From NCBI RefSeq assembly GCF_025567045.1, contig NZ_JAOQJK010000001.1, positions 62,001 to 126,000 of the forward strand: a DNA stretch of 64,000 nucleotides. The letters are read 5' to 3'. The notes under the pieces are model-generated. The model worked only from the letters and a program-made list of their open reading frames with translations, had not been told where the DNA came from and did not search any database. A program made the translations under genes and the position numbers. The DNA is from Barnesiella propionica. GTDB lineage: Bacteria; Bacteroidota; Bacteroidia; Bacteroidales; Barnesiellaceae. This document shows, one piece after another, positions 43,550 to 52,112 of the stretch. The stretch's first letter is position 1. Each line of letters begins with the position of its first letter.

Positions 43550-44557
43550 ACCCTATTTCTTATAAAACAATTAAATAGCGGCTCCACGCCTCAATAATAA
43601 ATTATTATATCATATACCATCAACTATCAACGAATCAATTCATTAACGGTAACAAAAAATCTCTACTGAAGAAAAATACGCGGAACTTGCAAAAACAATT
43701 TATTTTGATAGTCCAACTATCCACTACCGCACAACATAACCGCAGTACACATGGCATAATAAAAATGACAGGTAAGAGCATTCCCTCCTTTTAAATTTAT
43801 CAATAAAAAGGAAACAGGAAGTTCTATTATCGACTGGCTACAGCAGACAATGAAAAATCGGAAGTTTAATTACAAAATCACCCTCACACATTTTCCCGAT
43901 CTTGTAAAAGTTCTGCATGCAGAAAAGACAGACCAACCTACCGGATCGATATATTCCCATGTAAAATACAAATCCTCTGTGACTCATAGCTTCATCCGCC
44001 ACTGCGTCGCGTGCTATAAAATCCGGACGAAGAATACCTGAAGACCGGGATGATAAAAAGCCATATTACCGGATAACAGAAACATAAAGTCCATAACAGA
44101 TGAAATGGAATAAAATGTAAAGTCTTTTTTAAAGAATAATTGATTTTATCTTTTTCATAAAATATAATCTCGGAACAACAACGACTTATGTATGCTTGTT
44201 TATATATTATCTAATCATTATACATGTATGAAACAATATAAAAATATACAAGGCACAAATATCTCCTTTCTATTGCGGCGGCATCGCCGCTCGTATATCG
44301 GTCATCATAGCCGGGCACACAGAAGGAGAACTATACCGTAAGATCTCTATTCTATGTAATAATTATTGCCCGCCCCCGAAGACGTAGGTGAAGAATATCA
44401 TCTTTTAATGACAAAGCTGAAAGCGTTCAACGCGACTCTCCACCAGCATATCCTGAAAAAAACATAGTGTTCAAAGAATCTCCGCAACCGGAGAAACAAC
44501 TTTTTAATAGCTTATAGCAGTACAAATAGTTTCAACTTTTTAAAAGTTACAATAACA
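43550..44557. other. About 1 kb without a supported gene, possible gene remains
   Basis: Only short frames occur. The 63-codon frame at 43850-44041 looks random. At about 44230-44400 pieces in all three plus frames read as protein-like runs (for example SIAAASPLVYRSS, then IIAGHTEGELYRKISILC) broken by stops and frame changes, which fits a decayed gene, but I cannot name its parent. Confidence 0.35.
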
Positions 44558-44929
44558 ATGACAAAAACAATAAAAATAAAGCGTGTCTACGAAGAATATT
44601 CTGCAGAAGACGGATATCGTATACTGGTAGATCGTTTATGGCCAAGAGGCGTACGTAAAGAAAATCTGCATTATGACTTATGGGCAAAAGAGCTGGCTCC
44701 TTCTCCGGAGCTACGGAAGTGGTACCATACCGATCCGGAGAATAGATGGAAAGAGTTTCGCAACAGATATATATTTGAATTATCAAATTCGGAACAAGTT
44801 CGGCAATCGATTCAAGATATCGGACATTATAATACTATAACCTTACTCTACGCAGCAAAAAATCCTGTACAAAACCATGCCCAGGTACTCAAAGAGTATC
44901 TGAATAAAGTTTTCCATATCGAATATTAG
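44558..44929 (+). CDS. DUF488 family protein
   Basis: 123 residues with the full family pattern: IKIKRVYEEYSAEDGYRILVDRLWPRGVRKENLHYDLWAKELAPSPELRKWYH (key residues R-D-RLWPRG and APS-LR-W) and FRNRYIFEL. The protein is cytoplasmic. The family has no settled function; the conserved Arg and Trp residues are usually near the N-terminal half. It is a lone gene at the end of the degraded 1-kb stretch. Confidence 0.93.
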   Translation: MTKTIKIKRVYEEYSAEDGYRILVDRLWPRGVRKENLHYDLWAKELAPSPELRKWYHTDPENRWKEFRNRYIFELSNSEQVRQSIQDIGHYNTITLLYAAKNPVQNHAQVLKEYLNKVFHIEY

Positions 44930-45081
44930 CTTATTCTTCTATTTACCGGGTTGTAAAAAACAGCAGGATTGGGTAAAAGTTCCCCCAAACAGATCCTTTA
45001 CCGTTTTAACCAGCAAATGTAATAATTCAATCATGTTTCCCTCCATACTTAAATCATCCAGCACACCGAATGATTCATTGC

Positions 45082-45417
45082 TTATCGCAAAAGATTTTCC
45101 TTTGCACCGGGAGCATACTGAAAAACAGAACCGACAATTCGGCAACTATCCAATTCTTTGCAGTCACCGCAAGTATTAAATCCTTTTTCACATACACACT
45201 TGCGAATCTCACAATAATCGCTGCAATATGCAAATTTCGCACCGCCTGTACGACACCCCATGCAATTGATGGTTGTTGCTGTAATTTCCGGAGCATTATT
45301 CATTTCACTCCACTTTTGAGCGGTTTTCTCTCTTAAATCATTGTCATTTGCGACTGTGGCCATGCGGGCGTCGCAACTTTCGCAATCCAATCCACAGCAT
45401 GCAATTAATTGTTTCAT
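45082..45417 (-). CDS. DUF3795 cysteine-rich protein
   Basis: 111 residues with 13 cysteines in the family layout: IACCGLDCESCDAR at the start, INCMGCRTGG, then YCSDYCEIRKCVCEKGFNTCGDCKELDSC. The spacing suggests zinc or iron-sulfur binding, but the role is unknown. It is convergent with the DUF488 gene. A -7 box (TATATTTG, minus strand, 45578-45571) lies 154 nt upstream and may be its promoter. Confidence 0.88.
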   Translation of the reverse strand: MKQLIACCGLDCESCDARMATVANDNDLREKTAQKWSEMNNAPEITATTINCMGCRTGGAKFAYCSDYCEIRKCVCEKGFNTCGDCKELDSCRIVGSVFQYAPGAKENLLR

Positions 45418-45689
45418 TTTTAATAATCTACAGTTATTTCATTAAAAAACAGAGTTCTTTAAAATCATAAAAACGGACACATACTCTTTTTCGCACCTTC
45501 ATGCTATGCTTTCACATACCATCATCTTTTAGAGTTGACTTAAAACCTGACAACTATTCTCTGACTGCGCCAAATATAAAAAAAATTGAATCGAGTTTAC
45601 CCGATAGTACAATATTTAATAACACGTTTCACCATAACTTATCCATACGAAAGTATAGATTTCATCAATATATATATTGATATAATCAG
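45418..45689. other. Intergenic region between DUF3795 gene and dps
   Basis: The gap of 336 nt (45418-45753) holds the minus-strand -7 box near 45571 and the dps promoter at its right end. No coding or RNA feature is visible in the rest. Confidence 0.4.
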
Positions 45690-45721
45690 TTTGATTTATA
45701 ACATACATATATATACATTTG
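45690..45721 (+). promoter_or_regulatory. dps promoter
   Basis: TTTG (45690-45693), a 20-nt spacer and TACATTTG (45714-45721) match the -33/-7 consensus exactly. The predicted start is near 45728, 26 nt before the ATG. The spacer is a run of TA steps. Confidence 0.85.
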
Positions 45722-45753
45722 TATCAAACAAAAACAAATAAACAATAAGTAAT

Positions 45754-46230
45754 ATGAAAACATTAGATTATATCCAACTGGATGAAAAAAAAGTAGAAAA
45801 TGTAATAAACGGGTTACAACAACTTCTATCCGACTTTCAAATTTATTACACCAACCTCAGAAGTTTTCATTGGAACATAAAAGGCCATTCATTTTTTATG
45901 CTCCATAGTAAATTTGAAGAAATGTACAATGATGCAGCCGAAACCGTAGATGAATTGGCTGAAAGAATTTTAATGCTCGGAGGCATTCCCAATCACCGGT
46001 ACAGCGATTATCTTAAAATTTCCCGGATCAAAGAATCAAAATATATAGATAACGCGGACAAAGCATTAACGAATATAGAAGAAACATTCCGGCATTTTAT
46101 TTCAGAAGAACATAAATTATTGTCTGTCGCTTCAGAAGCATCCGACGAAGTTACCGTATCTATGATGAGCGATCTACTGAAAAAACAGGAAAAAATGATC
46201 TGGATGATAAGAGCATATACTTCTCTTTAA
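45754..46230 (+). CDS. dps: Dps-like DNA-protection ferritin
   Basis: 158 residues, the usual length. The dinuclear ferroxidase site shared between subunits is visible: H39 in SFHWNIKG, H51 in MLHSKFEEMY, then D66 and E70 in VDELAERI. Dodecamers oxidise ferrous iron with peroxide and protect DNA. The N-terminus is short with a few Lys, so DNA binding through the tail is uncertain. It has its own consensus promoter and terminator; in anaerobes this gene is usually induced by peroxide, but I see no certain operator. Confidence 0.94.
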   Translation: MKTLDYIQLDEKKVENVINGLQQLLSDFQIYYTNLRSFHWNIKGHSFFMLHSKFEEMYNDAAETVDELAERILMLGGIPNHRYSDYLKISRIKESKYIDNADKALTNIEETFRHFISEEHKLLSVASEASDEVTVSMMSDLLKKQEKMIWMIRAYTSL

Positions 46231-46252
46231 ATAGAAATACGATATTATAAAG

Positions 46253-46281
46253 AAATCCCGGAAGTTTTTCCGGGATTTTTT
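46253..46281 (+). terminator. dps terminator
   Basis: AAATCCCGGAA (46253-46263), a 4-nt loop, TTCCGGGATTT (46268-46278) and a T-run: perfect 11-bp stem, 23 nt past the stop. Confidence 0.95.
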
Positions 46282-46622
46282 ATAGTTAAACACCTATTAT
46301 GTCATTAGGAAAACAAATAATATCCAGAAAAAAATATAATTTTGAAATCAGATACCGATCTATTGGCTTTCGAATGATAATCCGGGAATATAAGCCCAGA
46401 TTATAATTACATCCGACATAATCTATATAAGAATTACACCGTATACATATAGTCTGTAACCGTACATATTTACTGTTCCGAAAACAATTTACACAAATAT
46501 CGGTTACACTGAATAAACAAAGTTCATGAAACCAGGGACTAAAACTCTTATCAAAGATTAATAACCAATAAATTACAATAGATACATAAATAGTTTATAA
46601 TTAAAAAACAGGAGGTATTGAT
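46282..46622. other. Leader or gap before the MgtC gene
   Basis: 340 nt with no ORF of note. Any magnesium-sensing leader for the mgtC gene would lie here; I could not find a stable multi-helix structure or a clear -7 box by eye. At the right end sits an AGGAGGT ribosome binding site (about 46611-46617), 5 nt before the ATG. Confidence 0.4.
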
Positions 46623-47285
46623 ATGTTATGGGAATTTACTTTCAGATTATTTTTAGCAGGAATATTAGGAGCAGTCATAGGACTCGAACGGGAATACAGA
46701 GCCAAAGAAGCCGGGTTCCGTACCCATTTTCTGGTCTCTCTGGGAAGCGCCCTTATTATGATCGTTTCTCAATACGGATTCGAAGGCGTATTAGGTGAAA
46801 ACGGCATAGGACTGGACCCCAGCCGTGTAGCAGCACAAGTCGTAAGCGGTATAGGTTTTATCGGTGCCGGCACTATAATTATTCAAAGGCAATTTGTCCG
46901 TGGCCTTACAACAGCAGCAGGAATATGGGCCACTTCGGGCATAGGACTGGCCATAGGAGGCGGATTATATGGAGTCGGCATTGTTGCGACCACATTTACT
47001 TTACTTGGACTCGAACTCCTTTCTATTATTTTCAGGAAAGTAGGAATGCACAGTATATCGTTAGAATTTTGTACAAGCGAAGAAAACAACCTGAAAAAAA
47101 TAACAGAAAAAATAACTTCTGCTAACGGCCGATTCGTCAGTTATTCGGTAAAAAAAGAAATATCCGAAGACAAAATATTATACCACGTATCAATGGTAGT
47201 AAAAACGAGAGACAACAGAGACGAAAAAGAGCTTATTTTATTTCTGCAAGGGCAACCGAATTTAATAATCGAAAAAATAGAGTGA
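46623..47285 (+). CDS. MgtC/SapB family membrane protein
   Basis: 220 residues. Five membrane helices in the first 140 residues with the MgtC signatures LAGILGAVIGLEREYR, FRTHFLVSLGSALIM, RVAAQVVSGIGFIGAGTII and GLTTAAGIWATSGIGLAIG. The C-terminal 80 residues form an ACT-like soluble domain. MgtC proteins curb ATP synthase or aid survival at low magnesium in pathogens; in commensals the role is open. The gene has one of the few strong Shine-Dalgarno sites in the window. Confidence 0.93.
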   Translation: MLWEFTFRLFLAGILGAVIGLEREYRAKEAGFRTHFLVSLGSALIMIVSQYGFEGVLGENGIGLDPSRVAAQVVSGIGFIGAGTIIIQRQFVRGLTTAAGIWATSGIGLAIGGGLYGVGIVATTFTLLGLELLSIIFRKVGMHSISLEFCTSEENNLKKITEKITSANGRFVSYSVKKEISEDKILYHVSMVVKTRDNRDEKELILFLQGQPNLIIEKIE

Positions 47286-47422
47286 TAAGGATAATATAAT
47301 AATGCATATATCATTTACACAATTTTTCAGCAATAACACAACAGCATACATTCCCTTATTATCCCTAATAAATCATACTAATATTTATCAGGAAAAAATC
47401 CGTCTATCATAAAAAACAATTA

Positions 47423-47686
47423 CTATTTCTTTTTCCAACGGCTAAGATATTTTATTCCCCGGGTAAAAAACCATGAAATAAAACGGGAATGACCGTTCTC
47501 TCTTAATATCTTACGACAATATTCCTGAAATTCGGCCGCTGAACATTCTTTCGTAAATTTACCATTCTGATAACAAAAGCTGCAATATTCCTCGTTCAAT
47601 GAACCGTCGGCATTAATTCCACCCCCCAACGGATCATGATCCATAGGCATACCACAACTTTGGCAAAAATGTCTTTTGCGCTTCAT
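47423..47686 (-). CDS. Putative zinc-ribbon protein
   Basis: 87 residues. Two knuckles, HFCQSCGMPMD and EEYCSFCYQNGKF, with a GGGINADGSLNEEYC link between them match the Zn_ribbon_2 family; the rest (SAAEFQEYCRKILREN, then a basic C-terminus with WFFTRGIKYLSRWKKK) is helical. The function is unknown. It is a lone gene between mgtC and the sigma factor locus. Confidence 0.88.
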   Translation of the reverse strand: MKRKRHFCQSCGMPMDHDPLGGGINADGSLNEEYCSFCYQNGKFTKECSAAEFQEYCRKILRENGHSRFISWFFTRGIKYLSRWKKK

Positions 47687-47988
47687 AATTAATTCATATT
47701 CTGATTTCCACTATCTATAACAAAACAAATATAATATTATTTCCATAATAATTCAACAATTTAAACAAAGAATATCTTATTTTCTATTTCATTGATAATA
47801 ACCGTCAACTATAATATACCATTCGTAAAACCGTCTTATTAAAAAATACACATGCATGTAATCTCTTTTAATCTACTTTGCATTACAACTAAAAGCCATA
47901 CTCGAAAATAGTATCATACCCTTTTACGGAACAAATACAATTTAATGAGCAAATAAATTAAAAAAACAACTTCGCTTTTTCACTGAAA
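47687..47988. other. Intergenic region before the second small RNA candidate
   Basis: About 300 nt, AT-rich. CTACTTTG at about 47873-47880 is near the -7 consensus, one base short in spacing, and could drive the RNA at 47989. No gene is visible. Confidence 0.35.
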
Positions 47989-48040
47989 TAGATTTAAAGC
48001 CTACGAAGATCGTCTGTCGCGAGGACAAACGGTCTTTTTT
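47989..48040 (+). ncRNA. Small RNA candidate with intrinsic terminator, copy 2
   Basis: The boxes TAGATTTAA (47989-47997) and ACGAAGAT (48003-48010) have the same 5-nt spacing as in copy 1. The stem GATCGTCTGTC (48008-48018) with GACAAACGGTC (48024-48034) differs in sequence from copy 1 but still pairs (one G-U, one C-A mismatch), then six T. The 5' end is not defined; transcription could begin up to about 100 nt upstream. It ends 176 nt before the ECF sigma gene, so it might act as a leader for that gene or as a free RNA. Confidence 0.6.
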
Positions 48041-48215
48041 ATAATCATTCTCGAAAGATTCTACAATGCCATTATTTTAACTTCGAGTAAAATATTTTAC
48101 GCCGGTTTATCTGACATATAAAAAAATATTTCTTTTTTTGTGTTACAAATTCTCTTCTGTTTCGTTATCAGATAAAACAAATAGATATAGTGCGAAAAGT
48201 TATCATGAATATTTT

Positions 48216-48728
48216 ATGAGCCAGGAACCGTTACTTACTGCTTACCTGAAGTTAAAAAAGAATCTGCTTCAGATGACAGGACGACTGCTAAGGAACGAAG
48301 AGGATGCTTCGGACGCAGTACAAGAAGCTTTTTCCAGGCTTTGGATAATCAAGGACCGTATCCATGATGAAAAAGAAGCTTCCGCTTTGGTTATACGCAC
48401 GGCACACAATATCTGTATCGACAATATCAGACATCATCAAAGTATTCGGAATCATGAAATAAGTATTGAAACAGAAAATATTCAAATTTCCGACACAACA
48501 GACAAAGAACTGGAAGTCCGGGAAAAATTCATACTGGTAAAACAAATTATAGATCGGGAGTTATCTGAATTGCAACAAAAAATACTGGAAATGAAAGAGT
48601 TCGAAGGATATGAAATCGAAGAAATAGCACAAGAACTCAATATGCAACCTACAGCCGTTCGTATGAATTTATCCCGGGCCCGAAAAGAAATAAGAAACCA
48701 ATATAGCCGTTTGACTCATGAAAAATAG
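48216..48728 (+). CDS. ECF-type RNA polymerase sigma factor
   Basis: 170 residues from ATG 48216 (MSQEPLLTAYLKLKKNLL); a TTG at 48138 would add 26 random-looking residues. Region 2: MTGRLLRNEEDASDAVQEAFSRLW, then IRTAHNICIDNIRHH. Region 4: LSELQQKILEMKEFEGYEIEEIAQELNMQPTAVRMNLSRARKEIR (key residues E-GYEIEEIA and V-LSRARK). ECF factors direct RNA polymerase to a small regulon, often of envelope genes. Its stop overlaps the next gene, a likely anti-sigma factor, by 11 nt. Confidence 0.94.
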   Translation: MSQEPLLTAYLKLKKNLLQMTGRLLRNEEDASDAVQEAFSRLWIIKDRIHDEKEASALVIRTAHNICIDNIRHHQSIRNHEISIETENIQISDTTDKELEVREKFILVKQIIDRELSELQQKILEMKEFEGYEIEEIAQELNMQPTAVRMNLSRARKEIRNQYSRLTHEK

Positions 48729-49188
48729 CCCTGTACACCAGCCCTGTAGCAGCTCATCTGACTGGAAAAAACTCCTTAAAAAGTATTACGAAGGAGCAAC
48801 CACCGGAGAAGAAGAAAAAAAACTCAGGCAATATCTGCTCACACAGGAATCGAATAAAGAATTCCGTGATGATCTGGCTACGATGGCTTACACCGCAACG
48901 GGACAAGCTTTGCACAAACTTCACCGAAACAAGGCAGCATCACAAATTCCGCTATATCATTACCTCGCCCGTAGCATCGTAGCTGCGGCACTTATTGGTA
49001 TCATAATAGGTTATTTTACACTACATAATAAGAATGATGAATATATCGTATATATCCATGGTAAAAAATATACTGAATCGGAAATAGTCCTGAAAGAAAT
49101 GAAACAATCCCTGGCCGAATTCGATAATACCGAAATTTCGATAGAGCAGGAGTTATTCGATATTTTAGGACAACCGGCCAATAAATAA
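48718..49188 (+). CDS. Probable membrane anti-sigma factor
   Basis: 156 residues. The N-terminal cytoplasmic half (WKKLLKKYYEGATTGEEEKKLRQYLLTQ) resembles the zinc-less anti-sigma entry region of Bacteroidetes proteins; one membrane helix lies at about 84-103 (SIVAAALIGIIIGYFTL). The periplasmic part of about 50 residues is too short for a FecR domain. It overlaps the sigma gene by 11 nt, the classic layout for coupling a sigma factor with its inhibitor. The signal it senses is unknown. Confidence 0.75.
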   Translation: MKNSPVHQPCSSSSDWKKLLKKYYEGATTGEEEKKLRQYLLTQESNKEFRDDLATMAYTATGQALHKLHRNKAASQIPLYHYLARSIVAAALIGIIIGYFTLHNKNDEYIVYIHGKKYTESEIVLKEMKQSLAEFDNTEISIEQELFDILGQPANK

Positions 49189-49209
49189 CATAAGCATATA
49201 ATACGGCAA

Positions 49210-49662
49210 ATGAAAAGAATATTATCCATACTCACATTTTTACTATTGTTGTCCTGGAACAGCATATATGCACAGAAAGGACTTAATATAGAACCTGTTT
49301 TTTCAGGAGAATACAATGATAAGGAACAAGCCGTCGTAATCTATCTGAAAGGTAAAAAATTAAAACCATATCACCTGGATATCTTCTACAGTGTTTCGAT
49401 ACAGGATTCTCAGGACGACGTATTGAAATTTGAAAAAGCAGTACTGGCGGACGGAAGAAATGCATCTAACAGCGAGATCATCAAATCGGGGAACAAAACA
49501 CTCGCCTGCTACTATCAATTGCCGCCAGATAAAAAAGATGGTCCGAACCGTTTTATTTTATTCAGGAAAAAAGGTTCGGCATCGGCAACCCTTATTTATA
49601 TGGAAGGAAATACCGAACTCGATTCGCTCATCAACATCTTCATAAACAAGAAAAAACAATAA
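49210..49662 (+). CDS. Exported protein of the sigma locus, function unknown
   Basis: 150 residues with a signal peptide (MKRILSILTFLLLLSWNSIY, then AQK). The mature part has strand-rich stretches (EQAVVIYLKGKKLKPYHLDIFYSV, ETLACYY-like sequence near NKTLACYYQLPPDKKDG, RFILFRKKGSASATLIYMEG). It resembles small periplasmic proteins found next to ECF sigma loci in Bacteroidales, but I cannot give a family with confidence. It lies 21 nt after the anti-sigma gene and 14 nt before the outer-membrane protein gene. Confidence 0.75.
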   Translation: MKRILSILTFLLLLSWNSIYAQKGLNIEPVFSGEYNDKEQAVVIYLKGKKLKPYHLDIFYSVSIQDSQDDVLKFEKAVLADGRNASNSEIIKSGNKTLACYYQLPPDKKDGPNRFILFRKKGSASATLIYMEGNTELDSLINIFINKKKQ

Positions 49663-49676
49663 TAAAATATATACTT

Positions 49677-50570
49677 ATGAAAAAACTACTTATCTTACTA
49701 TTATGTACCGTGTCGATTCCGGCTTTCGCCGTCCCAGATGAAAAACCGGACACAACATTCACTTTCAATGATAAAAAATTCGTAATCAACGATTCTACAG
49801 AATTTATTACGGTAAACGTTTATCAGGATACAACCTCCCTTGAAAAAATATACGAAGCCCGCTTCAATAATGGAAACCGTCACGAAACCTGGCAACTAAA
49901 CGAATCCATTACATTTCCCTTCTCTGATCTGATAGGAAATAACGAGAAAAAAAGAAATCGGATGAAACCGCATTGGAGTGGTATCGGATTCGGATTCTGT
50001 CAAGCTATGGACGGTATGAGTTTTATCAATAAACCTAACGGTGTATCCATTAATTTCTCACGTTCATACGAAATATTCTGGAATATTTTTTCCTACAGGC
50101 TAACAAAAAGCAAACGCAATTACGGGCTGGTATCGGGTATCGGACTTGACTGGCGTAATTATGTAATGGACGATAACCGGTACTTTGTAAAAGAGAATCA
50201 ACATATTCTCATACAGCCATGCAACGAAAACATGAGCCTGAAATATTCCAGACTTAAAACACTGGATATTACAATTCCTCTCCTATTCGAATGGCAACCT
50301 GAATCTAACCGCAATTTTTTCTTTTCAATAGGTCCGGTAATGAATATCAAGACTTACAGCAGCCTAAAGACTTTGTACAAAGTTGAAGATACGGAACACA
50401 AAATATTTCACAAGAACATAAACCCAAACCCAGTCAATATGGATATTCTTTTACAAGCGGGGTACAACTTCATTGGTTTCTACGCCAAGTATTCACCGTT
50501 CAACATTATGCAAAGCAAATACGGCCCCGATATGCAAAGTTTTTCTACGGGTATTATGCTTTTATTCTGA
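49677..50570 (+). CDS. Outer-membrane beta-barrel protein of the sigma locus
   Basis: 297 residues with a signal peptide (MKKLLILLLCTVSIPAFA). From about residue 95 come amphipathic strands (WSGIGFGFCQAMDGMS, NYGLVSGIGLDWRNYV, LDITIPLLFEWQPESNRNFFFSIGPVMNIK, FIGFYAKYSPFNIM) and the end SFSTGIMLLF, as in PorT-like small barrels. It is the fourth gene of the sigma operon, so it may be both a target and a sensor of envelope state. That is inference from the order. Confidence 0.8.
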   Translation: MKKLLILLLCTVSIPAFAVPDEKPDTTFTFNDKKFVINDSTEFITVNVYQDTTSLEKIYEARFNNGNRHETWQLNESITFPFSDLIGNNEKKRNRMKPHWSGIGFGFCQAMDGMSFINKPNGVSINFSRSYEIFWNIFSYRLTKSKRNYGLVSGIGLDWRNYVMDDNRYFVKENQHILIQPCNENMSLKYSRLKTLDITIPLLFEWQPESNRNFFFSIGPVMNIKTYSSLKTLYKVEDTEHKIFHKNINPNPVNMDILLQAGYNFIGFYAKYSPFNIMQSKYGPDMQSFSTGIMLLF

Positions 50571-50592
50571 TCTAAACAAATCCACCTACAAC

Positions 50593-50624
50593 AATGCCGG
50601 AAAGACTCATTGTCTTCCGGCATT
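50593..50624. terminator. Hairpin between convergent operons
   Basis: AATGCCGGAAAGAC (50593-50606) pairs with GTCTTCCGGCATT (50612-50624) with one bulged A and a 5-nt loop. There is no clear T-run. It lies 23 nt after the barrel gene and before the end of the FucP-like gene. Confidence 0.65.
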
Positions 50625-50711
50625 ATCATAACACGCATTTCAGATACACACAATCGTCAAAAGCAATAATATTTCTCTCTAAAAATTATCTATGTATAAT
50701 AATAGACGCGA

Positions 50712-52040
50712 CTATTCCGCCAGTTGCTTTACCCGGCAACCCCATATCGCATAATATAAGATGTATATCTCACCCAAAACGACAATCGCCCAAGTCAATC
50801 TCCAGCTCCCCTGCATGGCATCGGCAAATATCCCCTGAAAAAGCGGAAGTAAAGCTCCGCCAATCACACCGATCATAAAGACCCCGGAAGCTACCGACGT
50901 ATATTTTCCCAACTTATTGACCGATAGTGTAAAAATAGCTCCCCACATAACCGAGTGAAATAATCCTACTACCACCAGTAACCAAGGATTGTTCAATATA
51001 ATAGCTAAGAGAGTAAACAATGCTGCAAATACCGCAGCAAATGCCAGCTGCGAATCGGGAGAGATCCTGCTTAAAGAACCGGATATAAGTCTTCCGGCCA
51101 GCATTCCCGCCCAATAAAGGGTCGCCATCAACGCAGGTATAGAAAAATTCACATCAAAAATAGTCATAGAATGCAAACCGAAAAATGAAAATAACTCTCC
51201 CTTATTTTCCAGCTCCAGCGCATATAAATTAATATTCGCACCCACACATACTTCCACACCCACGTAAAAGAAAATAGCGATGATACCCAACGTGAGATGA
51301 CTGAACGACCACACGCTTTTTTCAAGCTTCTCACCCTTTTCCGCTTTTGTTCCCTGTATATCAGGCAGACTTAACCGCGACATAACGACCGCTACAATAG
51401 CAATAACGACCATTAACCACATAAAAGGGGCTTGAAGCTGAGCAACCTGTACATCTTCCATCGCAATTCCCCCGAAAACAATTCCGGTAACGAAGAACGG
51501 TGCAACCGTAGTTCCTACCGAATTTGAAGCTCCTCCTATATTCAGTCTCTGGACAGCCTGAGTACCTTTCACATTACAAGCTGTCAAGTAAGGATTAATA
51601 ACAACCTGAAGGATAGTAGCAGCCGACCCTACTACGAAAGATCCCAATAAAAAGATAAAATATCCCCAAGGAATTACAGCCGATGCCAGATGTATTTTCG
51701 ATTCAGGAAATTTCACCGTATAAAACGAAGATAACCAAAAAATACCCAATCCGACGACCATAATCAGTAAGGCGCGGATTAAAGTTCCTTTATAACCGTA
51801 CCGCGTAGCCCACGCCGAACCGATTCCTCCCGTTACCGGATAAGCCAGAAACCAGGAAAAAGATATTAATGTGGCGAAAGTATTTTTCAAATCGCCCGCT
51901 CCACTTAAAAATGCGGATTTCAACGGTCCTTGAAACTGACCGTTAGCTGTAGTTAAAAATCCGACAAAGAAAAATAAGACTACCAGTGTGATAAAAGGAG
52001 CCAAATAGTTTGTTTGATTCTGTTTTTGTGTCATGGTCAT
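50712..52040 (-). CDS. FucP/GluP-like major facilitator sugar transporter
   Basis: 442 residues with 12 membrane helices. The start APFITLVVLFFFVGFLTTANGQFQGPLKSAF, the loop ATILQVVINPYLTACNVKGTQAVQRLNIGGASNSVGTTVAPF (key residues VINPY and LN-GG-NS-G) and LYWAGMLAGRLISGSL are those of the fucose/glucose-galactose H+ symporter family. It probably imports a free sugar such as L-rhamnose, L-fucose or a methylated form. It is the last gene of a minus-strand run with the corrinoid methyltransferase genes (72 nt gap), which points to a sugar, or sugar-like, methyl donor. Confidence 0.88.
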   Translation of the reverse strand: MTMTQKQNQTNYLAPFITLVVLFFFVGFLTTANGQFQGPLKSAFLSGAGDLKNTFATLISFSWFLAYPVTGGIGSAWATRYGYKGTLIRALLIMVVGLGIFWLSSFYTVKFPESKIHLASAVIPWGYFIFLLGSFVVGSAATILQVVINPYLTACNVKGTQAVQRLNIGGASNSVGTTVAPFFVTGIVFGGIAMEDVQVAQLQAPFMWLMVVIAIVAVVMSRLSLPDIQGTKAEKGEKLEKSVWSFSHLTLGIIAIFFYVGVEVCVGANINLYALELENKGELFSFFGLHSMTIFDVNFSIPALMATLYWAGMLAGRLISGSLSRISPDSQLAFAAVFAALFTLLAIILNNPWLLVVVGLFHSVMWGAIFTLSVNKLGKYTSVASGVFMIGVIGGALLPLFQGIFADAMQGSWRLTWAIVVLGEIYILYYAIWGCRVKQLAE

Positions 52041-52112
52041 TATTTTTTAAAGTCTGTTTTTTACAGGCGGATAATTAAAAAAGAAATTATTATTTTGTTT
52101 TCTTATCCGGCT

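Noticed and set aside
43850..44041. 63-codon plus-strand frame
   Set aside because: No family, no promoter, and it lies in a stretch that looks decayed.
44939..45145. 68-codon minus-strand frame after the DUF3795 gene
   Set aside because: It overlaps the DUF3795 coding end in another frame and that protein is already full length; no separate start signal is visible.
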